Made by a program: the position numbers and the translations under genes. A stretch of DNA of 64,000 nt. Source: Ophioceras dolichostomum (Eukaryota; Ascomycota; Sordariomycetes; Magnaporthales; Ophioceraceae). The notes beneath the pieces were generated by a model, which worked only from the letters and a program-made list of their open reading frames with translations, made no database searches and was not told the DNA's origin. This document shows, in pieces, positions 36,424 through 45,560 of the stretch; the first letter of the stretch is position 1, and every line of letters starts with the position of its first letter. The stretch lies in assembly GCA_003049485.1 (NCBI GenBank), contig PYST01000067.1:1-64000 (forward strand), given 5' to 3'.

Positions 36424-38939
36424 ATGGCGATGACAGAGACGGTAACCATCATCAACAATTCGGGGAAGATTATCAGTACAGTAAGAAAGCCCCCATTGTG
36501 TCCAGTACCGTCCTCCACTGCTCCACCACCCTTCTTCAATCAACGGTCTTCCATCTGGCAAGATTCTTCCCGATGCGGCCGCTGCGGCGAGAACAGACTG
36601 AACCTTAATACAGGCTCGTTGCAACACCACTTTAAATAACAACCCCACCACTTCTAACTTGTTCCCCTTGAGTTTGCCTCGATTGCCGGGCAGTGGACAC
36701 TAATCATGCCAACTGCGCACAGGGCAAACACCTCTTCGGCCTGTTCAAAGATGCCAAGGCCGCGTACAAGGAGAAGAAGTCGGCGCTGAAGCCGGAACCC
36801 CCGGTGCCGGGCATCCAGCGGGCCCAAACGTTCGACGTGCTCCCGCGCCGCGGTGGCCAGGTCGTCGACTATGAATTCTATGAAGACCACGTCCACGACG
36901 CCTACGGCCATTTCGACAGGCGGTTCCAGCACGAGCAACAGCAGTACTACCCGCAACACCCCCACCACCCGCAGCAGCACCTCATCCCCCGCCAGCCGCC
37001 GCCAGAGCAGCTCGCCTACGAGCAACGCCGCTACATCGACGATGGCGGCGGCAGTGGCAGACGGCGCTCGGTCGACGACCTCGACCGGCGAAGCCACACC
37101 TCCTCGCACCGCTCCCACCGCAGCCACCGTAGCAGCAGGACGAGCGGTACAGGTGCAAGCGCCAGCGAACGCGGAGCAGGCGGCGGCGGCGGCGGCGGTC
37201 CTACCCGCGCGTCCCGCCCGCCCCTGACCGTCTCGAACCTGCGCACCCTCTCCGAAGTCTCCGCCACGACACCGTCCGTCGCGCCGCGGGCGTACCGCTC
37301 CCCCTACGCTGAGACCGCCCCGCGCGACATGATGCTCTCCCGCCCGACGCTCACTCACTCCGCCACGATGCCCGTCCAGGCCGCCCCGACCATCATCTCG
37401 GGCGTCACGCAGATGACGGCACCGCCAATGCCCATACCGGGCGCGGCCCCCGTTCCCGTCGCGGCACCACCTTCAGAGATCTCCGAATCAACTGTTGTCC
37501 CCACAGCGCGCCAGTCAATGCAGGTCGCGCGCCCGCGCTCCGACCCTTCCCTCCGCAAACGCGCAAAGTCCATCGACATGAACCTCGCATACGGCTCCAT
37601 CCCGCCGGACCTCGAGTCGCGGACCGACCTGGACCCCAAGAACACGACGAAGTCCGGTAGTCAAGAAGCAGAAGCGCGCACCCTCATGGACCGCATCGAG
37701 TCCCTCCTCGTCGAGGCCCAGTGCCTCCAGCACTCAGCTACGGCCATCATTCAAAAACTCCAAAACAACCCGGACGCCGCCGCCGCCGTCGCGCTGACGC
37801 TCGCGGAGCTGAGCGCGCTGCTGGCCAAGATGGGCCCCAGTTTCTTGAGCGTCGTGCAGGGCGGTGCGCCCGCCGTGTTTGCGCTCCTCGCGAGCCCGCA
37901 GTTCCTAATCGCTGCGGGCGCCGCGGTCGGCGTGACGATTGTGATGTTTGGCGGGTGGAAGATCGTGAAGCGCATGAAGGAGACGCAGGCCATCGCTGCG
38001 GAGCAGCAGCAACAGGTGATACAGGCGCAGGCGCAGGCTATCGAGATGGCCAACATGCAGCCACAGGCAATGCCGACGCCGATGCCGGGTCATGCGCAGA
38101 TGATGAGGGGCGCTGGCCCCGGTGCGGAAGCCCCTTTTGTCTACGGCCCTCCACCCGGCGCCCACCAGCATCCACACCCGCATCAGCACGTCTACGTCCA
38201 GCGCGGCCCCGGTGGGCCGGGAAGCGCCGCGTTCGACGAGGCGCTCGTGCTGGAGGAGGAGCTCAGCACCATCGAGACGTGGAGGAGGGGGATCGCGCCA
38301 TTTGGTGGAGTGGAGGACAACGTAGACGGCTGCAGTAGTGTGGACCTCGAGCTCATCAGTCCCGAGGCGCTGAGGTCGCAGATCGGTGATGATGCCATGT
38401 CGAGGCGGACGGGAAGGACGCATCGGAGTCATAAGAGCCACAAGAGCACTCGGAGGGATGGGGATAAGGATAGGGATAAGGATGGGGATGGGGAGGATGT
38501 GCCGGAACGGAAGAGTAGTAGGGGTTTCAGGGATAGAGAGCATAGGGAGAGTGATAGAGAGTCGGAGAGGGGGTCCGAAAGGGGGTCCGAAAGGGGAGGT
38601 CACAGGGATAGGGACAGGGAGCACAGGGATAGGGAGCACAGGGAACGGGAGCGGGAGAGAGACAGAGATAGGGAAAGGGACAGGGACAGAGAGAGCGAGG
38701 CAGGCAGCCACAGGTCCCACCGATCTTCCCGGTCCAAGCGCACGGAGCAGCCGCGGACGGAGGTCAAGGCCATCGAGGACGCGAAGACGGCCGCGGAGAG
38801 GGAGGAGGAGAATTCTCTCGAGGCGGTGCTGGGCAAGCCCAAGAAGAACAACATGCTCAAGAGCCTGTTCAAGAAGAAGAAGGATAAGGAGGATAAGGCG
38901 GCGAGGGGGGAGAGGTCTGAGATTTCGGTTTTGGTTTAG
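36424..38939 (+). CDS. Unrecognised conserved-looking protein with hydrophobic centre and Arg/Asp/Glu repeat tail
   Basis: Two exons, 36424-36480 (19 codons) and 36723-38939 (intron 242 bp, donor GTAAGA, acceptor CACAG, phase 0), give 757 aa. I do not recognise the family. The N-terminus (TVTIINNSGKIIST, then GKHLFGLFKDAKAAYKEKK) looks like a compact conserved module split by the intron. A His/Gln/Ser/Arg-rich disordered region and Pro-rich stretches follow. Residues about 370-435 form one or two hydrophobic helices (ALTLAELSALLAKMGPSFL, then SPQFLIAAGAAVGVTIVMFG and WKIVKRMKE), which could be a membrane anchor. The C-terminus (about 600-690) is made of Arg-Asp/Arg-Glu/Arg-His repeats from a GGGATAGGGA-like minisatellite, ending in a Lys-rich segment. 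Such RD/RE tracts occur in RNA-binding and splicing proteins, but the hydrophobic centre argues against a simple SR protein. No function is assigned. Confidence 0.8.
38458..38700. repeat. Degenerate GA-rich minisatellite within coding DNA
   Basis: Repeated GGGATAGGGA/GAGCACAGGGA-type units, including two copies of GGGGGTCCGAAAG at about 38569-38595. They encode the Arg/Asp/Glu/His repeat tail of the 757-aa protein. Confidence 0.8.
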
Positions 38940-41148
38940 TGTTTCGAGTTACTGGTTTGGTTCACTGATGAGTACAAGCAGCCTCGAATATGGTATGGTG
39001 TAGTGTTCTGTATGATGGTGGACTGGTGGTTCAGCTGAGTCGGATAGACATCAATCACGTGGAGTTTCGTTCGTCTTGATTCCTTGCAGCCTTCCCATCT
39101 GGATTGCTTCGCAGCAGAGAGTCCTTCATGGTCATGCTACAGGATAGGCGTGTCGATTAGACCGGCCATCAACGAGCTTAATGCGATAGATGTGGTGTGA
39201 GATAAAATATAACTACCTACACGCGTGCCTGATCCCTAACGCCAAGTTCCAAGTGCAGAGGTGCTATATAAGTCCACGGCCACCTCTTCCCGCCAGCCTA
39301 TTCGCCCAGCTCTATGGATGGTAGCTGCTCATCAGCTCATTCCTTAAAACCCTCGCCCTTTGAGATAGGTCCTTGGTAAGGGAGCGAATAGGGTAGCCTT
39401 TCTTCCACAACGTCAACGTCAACACACTTTCTCCTTCTCAGCATCGACGGCGGTTATGTAATGGACAAACAACCGAAAACGGCACCAACGGCGGTCGTTG
39501 GATCGGATGCCAGATGCTGGGGTATCGAGCCGGGTGAAGAACGCCATCGCCGGCGCGCGGATGTGACATGCCATGCTGACGATGAGGGCGTCCCTGCTCC
39601 CGGCTCCCGACTGCATGTTTCCCGTGCAGCCCTCTCAAGGGCCCTTCCGCCTCCGCAGCTATCTGATGGGGACAGACGGGGACGGAGACGGGCTGATACG
39701 CGCGCTCGCGCCGGGTCGGCGGCGTCGCAGGAAGGAGATGGGGATCTCGATGGGCTCAACGGCGTTCGAGTGACGGGCAAAGACGATCACATGCAGCCGA
39801 TTGGGCCTCGTGAGATAACACGAGCGAGTTCACGAAGCTGGCGACGCTGAAGTTGTGGTACCTGGAGATTTTCAGCCCGAGGGAGAGGAACGAGTCTCTG
39901 TCCAAGCCGTTACAGGCAGCCAAAGGAGGTCCCATATTCGAAGTAGTTCTGACTGGAGAACAGGTCGGCCGTCTCGTACCAGGTTGTCCTGCTGACAAAG
40001 AGTACGACGGGGAGAGGTGTGCCGGGGATGAAAATTTCGTGCCGTGGGACGGAGAGTTCGTCGATCTCACTAGTGCCTGCCTACGCCAGGAGATGACTCA
40101 TCCTAATAGACCTCTCGTTAGCCAGCGTGAGAGGAAACTCCAGGCAACAACTCGCACCAGCACCAGTTGCTCTTGGGTTTGTTCTAATGCTTGATTAGAG
40201 CTGGCTGAAGAAGACTTACGCCGGGTTGACGACGTAATTACCACATACCCTCACTGTCTCTGCTGACTAATAATATCACATAGTTACCAGAGTGTGTTGG
40301 TTTGCTTCTGTTGGAAAGGCAATGGGGAAAGGAACAAGCACGCGTGCCAAATACTACTGAATTCTTGTGTCTGTCTCCCAAAGGAAAGCTATCTGTGCGT
40401 TGGTGGGGAGAGCGACCTTATAAAGGCTACTTGGTAGGTAGATGCCTTGGAAGTTGATGCCTTAGGACTGAGGCAACAGCTGCCACGTGAGCAGGTACCT
40501 ACTATGAACCAACAGCTTCAGAGCTGAAAACATGAGAGGACATGAAGGTATGACCACTAGACTTCACAGCGAAACTTCGGGGGCGAAATCGCAAAGGGAA
40601 GACACAGATTCAGCCTTTACCAAAGGATCGAAGCCAGAAATCAGACCGAGTCACTGACACCGCTACGGGACTGGAGGGACGCGGAGCATTGTGGAGGAAG
40701 TCTCAGAAGTTCGCTAATCGCTATAATGTGTGCTCTGCTTCTCCTAGGAGACTACTATTACGCTTGCTATCAGAATCATTCATCCAGATTAATACGCTTT
40801 TCTTTTAATCTGACCAGCCGTCCCGTACGTTTCAGGGGGTTCACGTTGATCGAAGCTGTCCGTCTCCGGGACCGTAGTGGAGGTAACCGTGAGGGTGAAA
40901 GGACCAAAGGGGCAGATGATCTGAAGGCGCTTAAAAAGGGAGGCAAAGTTGAGAAGGGGGAGAGAGGGAGAAATCGTCCAGGAAATCACTGCTGTCCCAG
41001 ATGATGGGTGAAAGGAAGGGGGTGGTGCTGTCAGTTTTCGCCTCTGGATATCGCCCGTCCTTGTGCGTGTGGCGCACGCATGTTGCAGCCTCGCCGATTC
41101 CGTGCTTTCGGACGCGTTCGCGATACTGGTCAACTTCGATATCCGCCT
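38940..41148. other. Intergenic, no supported gene
   Basis: Spacer between a plus-strand and a minus-strand gene (convergent). It contains a TATA-like element (39265-39271) and, on the minus strand between about 40070 and 39760, frame-shifting peptide-like stretches that may be a gene relic but cannot be assigned. The rest shows no coding character. Confidence 0.45.
39265..39271 (+). promoter_or_regulatory. Orphan TATA-like element
   Basis: TATATAA in a GC-balanced context, about 190 bp before an ATG at 39461. The open frame starting there (129 codons) lacks any recognisable feature, so the promoter assignment is weak. Confidence 0.25.
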
Positions 41149-42054
41149 TCAGACTTTCCGAGCTCGCTTGCTCGGCGGCCCAACCTCCTTTTGGGTCCTC
41201 TTTTTCTGCTCGACTATGGCGGGGGAGTCGCCGACCTTACTCTTAGGGTCTTCGGCTTTGGTGAGCATCAGAACGCGCTCGTTGGCTACAAATTGCTCGT
41301 AGAGGCCTATGTACACCTTCGCGCTCCATTCCGGCAGAGTGTCGTTGATCTGATCGGCCCAGTCGTGCAGGGCCTCCTCGTACGGCACGGGGAGCTCCCA
41401 GCCCATGTGGTTCAGCTGTCGTCGGAGCGTGAACTTGGCGAGTTTTAGTTCGGGTAGCTTGGAGAGGAGCTCCCGGGAGAGCCAGTGCGCGTCGACGGCC
41501 TCGCTGCTGTGGGACAGAGGGTCGTCGGTGGCGAGCACGTAGTTGATGTCGAGGTACTCTAGGCCCGGGAAGTTGGTGTGGAGGCCCTCCACGAGGTCGG
41601 CCCACGAGTCCTCACCGCGGCCGCCAAGGTAGCGGTTCCCCGCCGAAAGGAACGCCGTCGCCGCCCAGGGTATCTCGAGGTGGCGCACGTGACGGGCGAA
41701 GTGATCGAAGAAGCCAATCCACCTCTTGGCCGGGTACTCAAGCGTGCCGACGAGGAACCGGTTGCGCGAGAAGAACTGCTCGATCACGTGAGAGCGCGAC
41801 TCCGGGCAGGCCCAGAGAAGGTTGAAAGGCACGAATGGTGTGGGCCTTATGCCGATGCCTTTTTTGGTGTCGTGGACCAGGTCTCGGACGCAGATCGTCG
41901 TGCCGGAAACCACGTTGGCGGCATAGACTCTGTGGCGGATCTCGAGTGGGAGAACGGGGAGGCACTTGCGCTCAGGAGCGTCCGGTTCGGCGTCACGGCT
42001 GGCCATGTGAGCGATCTTGGGTTTCTTTCGTTGCGGCTGGCGTCGCTTCGGCAT
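41149..42054 (-). CDS. F-box-like (2EXR-type) domain protein
   Basis: Single-exon protein of 301 aa, using the ATG at 42054 (MPKRRQPQRKKPKIAHM); the frame is open farther upstream but has no ATG. A basic, NLS-like N-terminus precedes the F-box-like core KCLPVLPLEIRHRVYAANVV (about residues 30-50), then the typical ACPESRSHVIEQFF segment. A C-terminal half with leucine-rich spacing (PGLEYLDINYVLATDD) follows, ending in a Lys/Arg-rich tail KRARKV. Fungal genomes encode many such proteins of unknown role; adaptor function is inference. It shares little sequence with the other F-box-like protein of the window apart from the core motif. The upstream side (42055 on) is spacer. Confidence 0.72.
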   Translation of the reverse strand: MPKRRQPQRKKPKIAHMASRDAEPDAPERKCLPVLPLEIRHRVYAANVVSGTTICVRDLVHDTKKGIGIRPTPFVPFNLLWACPESRSHVIEQFFSRNRFLVGTLEYPAKRWIGFFDHFARHVRHLEIPWAATAFLSAGNRYLGGRGEDSWADLVEGLHTNFPGLEYLDINYVLATDDPLSHSSEAVDAHWLSRELLSKLPELKLAKFTLRRQLNHMGWELPVPYEEALHDWADQINDTLPEWSAKVYIGLYEQFVANERVLMLTKAEDPKSKVGDSPAIVEQKKRTQKEVGPPSKRARKV

Positions 42055-44433
42055 TTGTGGTTGGAAGGACGTGAAACGGCACGGACGGAGACTCTCGTCT
42101 TTATAAGTGTTCTCAGAGACTTCAGGCAGTTCCCTCAAGGTTCGAAACTTTCCTGGCTCTGTTGGACAGTGGTTGCGACGAGATTACAGCCGCGACTGAG
42201 GTTTGAAGGATGAGTTGATGGTTTCCGCTGAGGAGCATTGTGGAATGTTGGGAAAGCGCACCAAGGCACAAGCAAAGTGGGGGTCAGGAGAGGCTCTTGG
42301 TTGGTGAATGAATGTTAAGACAATCGCGTCCCGATAACTGAAATCAGGCCCCCCAGTAACTTTAACTTAGGCTACCAGTAACAAGACAAACTGGCGGCTG
42401 TAGCTGCTTTGAGCTACATAGGTACGTACCTTGATGTAGGATGAAAGGAGTATGGAATTCAAATCAGTTTTGTTAAGACAACTCGGACGCGGCATAAAAC
42501 AACAAACCAAGAGGCGCTTGCATCCATTTTCACTACTGACATGGCTGCTGGGCTGATTTGAGTGAAGGAAAGTCGAAAGGGCCTCTTTCCAATGGAAGTT
42601 TCAGTGAAGACTCTGACCACGCGTTTAGATCCTGCATACAACTCGAGGGCACTTGCTGTTGCAGCCGACCCGCCATCTAGCTGGTGAAAGTTTTTCCTCA
42701 GGTGCTACCAAATATTCAGCTAGGCGGGGGCTAACAGAGAGCTGAGCTTGCTAGTATTGTAGATGTGTTTGAATTGTAGAAACCACGACCGTGGCTAGAG
42801 CGTCCGGATATCAGACCAGGCGCCTTGCGTACCTACACTTGCACGACGCTGTTTGTTGGTAGCACTCCACTGTGAAGAAGATCAAAAGCATCAAGTGGGG
42901 GAGTGCAGAGGAATTCAGACCGCATCTGTTTCCGATGTTGTTTGCTGCTTCTGGTATGCCAGTGAAATCAGGTTGTGTGTCGGTGTACCGGCCGGGATCC
43001 ACCCTGGCCGGGCTCGGGGTCGCCGGTCTCCTGGGAGGTCGGCCTGTATGACGTGGCTCCTCCTGGGAGCTGCACGACGGATGAGGGGTGGGTTGGGGCT
43101 GCGGTTCCGGTTTGAAGGCAGACCGGCCTCACATCCCATGACCGATTCCGGGCTAAATGGACGAAACACCCAAGTAGGTACGTACGTACCTATGCTCAGC
43201 GATTAAAGAGAGGAAGTTTAGCCTACCACAACCCAGTCGGGGGTAGGTCCCGCTGGATGTCTTCTTCTGTAACGGTCCAATCGGATTTGTGACTGTTGGC
43301 GCATTGTCTCAACAGGCTGTGGCAGAGTCAAGGTGATGGAGGCGTAGATCTCAACGTGGACCATTGAGTCTGGGCTATTTTCAGGACTTCAACAAAAGAT
43401 CAGGCGATGCGATCGACCTGATCACAGCTTTCTGCCGATGTTTTGATTCAAGATTAAACTCTTGAGTGAATGTACGGTGCCATTCACTAGAAGGCACTGT
43501 CTCAGAGCCGCAAGACAGAGGCTTTAATAGCAGAGCTTGGTAAGAACAAGGTGTTCGTGGCACTCCTGTGAACGCGTTCAGTTGGTGAAGACGAGTATTC
43601 TATTGTCGGCGTAGATCTATCCATCGTACGGGAGACAGGAAAGAGGATCCTTCCTTTCTTTTGTTAAACGGCTTCCACCTTTGCACGTCTCGCCCGGTCG
43701 GCGAGTCAAACTGATCTCTTACCGGACGAAGCTCGTGCTTCAACGGTGAAACCGTTCCCTGTCTCTTGCCCTGCGTGTGCAGTCACATGAACGGTCTTCC
43801 AACACAAGGGGATATGGATTCAGTCCCCCATGTCAACCTGGTAAGCTCTGTGTTGACCGATTTGCAACGATGAGTGCAGAGTGATGTGTTTGTCTAGAGG
43901 AAGGTGCAGGCCTGAACGGTAGGTCAACGCAACTGCCTCATCAGGAATCGCAACTTCCTCCGTGTAGGTGTCGGGTGGCGTCCCTTCCCGAGTTCTGGTC
44001 GCTCTTCGGGAAGGTCTGAAGCTGTGAGGCAAAGCTTCCTTGCGTTTGGGCCAGCGCTCCGACAAGAACGACTTCCCCGATGCAAGTCGAGCTTTCGACC
44101 AGGCCGACTGCTCTTTTGTGAATGTTGTGGCCATGCCGGCGGCTCATCGTGACCACGAGGTGGCCGCGCGAGAGGTTGTGTTACTGGTAAGATCTCTGTC
44201 CTCTGGTTCAGTAACGCGGATGGGAGCGCGCAAGAGCCGGGGCACACTTGGATCTTGATGCTGACAACGAAGGTCGCTCCCTTTGGCTTTTTATAGCTCA
44301 GCAAGATCCTGTCTGTCAGGTATGGCTTTTTTTTGTCTCTACCTGGGACCTGCTATCGCGCCTTGCTCTAACTTGCCATAGGAAGCTCCTATCGCCGTCG
44401 TCCTTCCACGCGGTCCCTAAGGCGAGAATCGGT
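42055..44433. other. Intergenic, no firm gene
   Basis: Divergent spacer between the F-box-like gene (-) and the 308-aa gene (+). It contains TAGGTACGTACC-type palindromic motifs at 42417-42432 and 43172-43193. One short minus-strand frame (44134-43820) is listed separately as a weak candidate. Confidence 0.45.
43820..44134 (-). CDS. Weak candidate small ORF (104 aa)
   Basis: Open frame from a true ATG (MATTFTKEQSAWSKARLASG) to a stop, with no family I recognise and no membrane or signal segment. Its amino-acid composition is more protein-like than other spacer frames. It would be divergent from the 308-aa gene, 300 bp away. It may well be chance. Confidence 0.2.
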   Translation of the reverse strand: MATTFTKEQSAWSKARLASGKSFLSERWPKRKEALPHSFRPSRRATRTREGTPPDTYTEEVAIPDEAVALTYRSGLHLPLDKHITLHSSLQIGQHRAYQVDMGD

Positions 44434-45560
44434 ATGGAGAGTTACCGGGATTGGCCTGAGCTCATAAACCCGTGTGCGGGAACCACCGACGACGGGGTGA
44501 CATCGGCGCCACCAGGCTTGGAGATCTTATTGAAGAAACGACTGAACCCGGACCTGAGCTCCGAGAAGATCATCGAACGGCTGGTACGCCTCGTCTCCTT
44601 TAATCTGTGCCAGAAAACTCCGAGGACTTCCGGCGATGGCTAACAGAGGACTCGTCTCGCAACAGAGCAACGTTCTACCCCTAATCGAGAACGACGCTCT
44701 GATCAAGATCCACATTTGCCTCTTCCGTCTGAGCGACAAGCGACCGGAGGACTTAGAAGAGAGATTTACGATCAAGCTGAGCTACGACGACCACGACGCC
44801 ATCACCATCTACGTCAAATGGGCAGGGACGTCAGGGATCCTTCCCAAAAGGAAAGCAGGAGACAATATCGACGCGTTGCTTGCGCGCCTTCGTCCCCATG
44901 AAGGTATGTGCCGGCCGTGCACGGCTTCTTCATCAGACCTTGCGTGCTTGAAGTGAAGGAGGCGAACGCGACGTTGACTGGAAGTTCTCGCGCAACGAAG
45001 ATCGCGTCTTCTTCGGCATTTGGCATGAAGTGCGGTTGGGAACGAAGCGTGGACACGACGGATACATTACGGACTTCCCTCTCGATGAGGCAGAGAAGAA
45101 GCTTGCACAGAAGGACGGATACTCGGCCGAGGACTGCTTTCCAATTCGTGTTCTTCCGGCGCATGTATCAGCAGCCTCTCCGGTGGCGGCGCCGGATCTT
45201 GTGTCCTCACCGAAATTCGACCCGGCTGCTAGCGCCGGCAGAAAGAGGCGCGCCTCGCCTCCCCCGCGAACGAGACGACCGGCAAAGAAGGTGGCGGCGG
45301 CGGGGCCGAGTAAGCGTGTAGGTCAGCGTGCGACGCGAGATCAGGGAGATATTGACGCGGTAAGAACTTGTTGGCTGGTGTCTGTTGGGTGTCCTCTGTG
45401 CTGATGAACGGTTTCATTACAGTCTCCAATCGAAAGCGGCTCTGATGAGCCGGTACAATCTCAGCCGCTGCCATCCGACTCCGAGTCGGACGGCTGGTAC
45501 GAGAAGGTTAAGAAAGCTGCTTCGTTGCACGCGGGACAACGAAGTGTCGTTGGTCGATAA
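44434..45560 (+). CDS. Unrecognised four-exon protein, probably nuclear
   Basis: Four exons, 44434-44583, 44666-44903, 44959-45359 and 45423-45560, with introns of 82, 55 and 63 bp, all with GT..AG ends, give 308 aa. Each join restores a continuous frame: IIERL-SNVLPLIEND (phase 0), RPHEG-GERDVDWKF (phase 1) and GDIDA-SPIESGSDE (phase 0). I know no family for it. The central region (about 50-185) alternates hydrophobic and charged residues like a folded domain, with blocks ALIKIHICLFRL, FTIKLSYDDHDAITIYVKWA and DRVFFGIWHEVRLGTKRGHD. Then a basic segment (GRKRRASPPPRTRRPAKK) suggests nuclear localisation or nucleic-acid binding, and the end is acidic (ESGSDE ... SDSESDGW). The 5' end is the least certain part; the ATG at 44434 is the first after which the frame stays open to a good donor. 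Confidence 0.6.

Noticed and set aside
39461..39850. 129-codon plus frame after a TATA-like element
   Set aside because: Arg-rich shadow-like composition and no family features; kept only as a note on the TATA element.
42055..42138. N-terminal extension of the second F-box-like protein
   Set aside because: The frame is open upstream of 42054, but it begins at TTG and has no ATG, so the ATG at 42054 was chosen.
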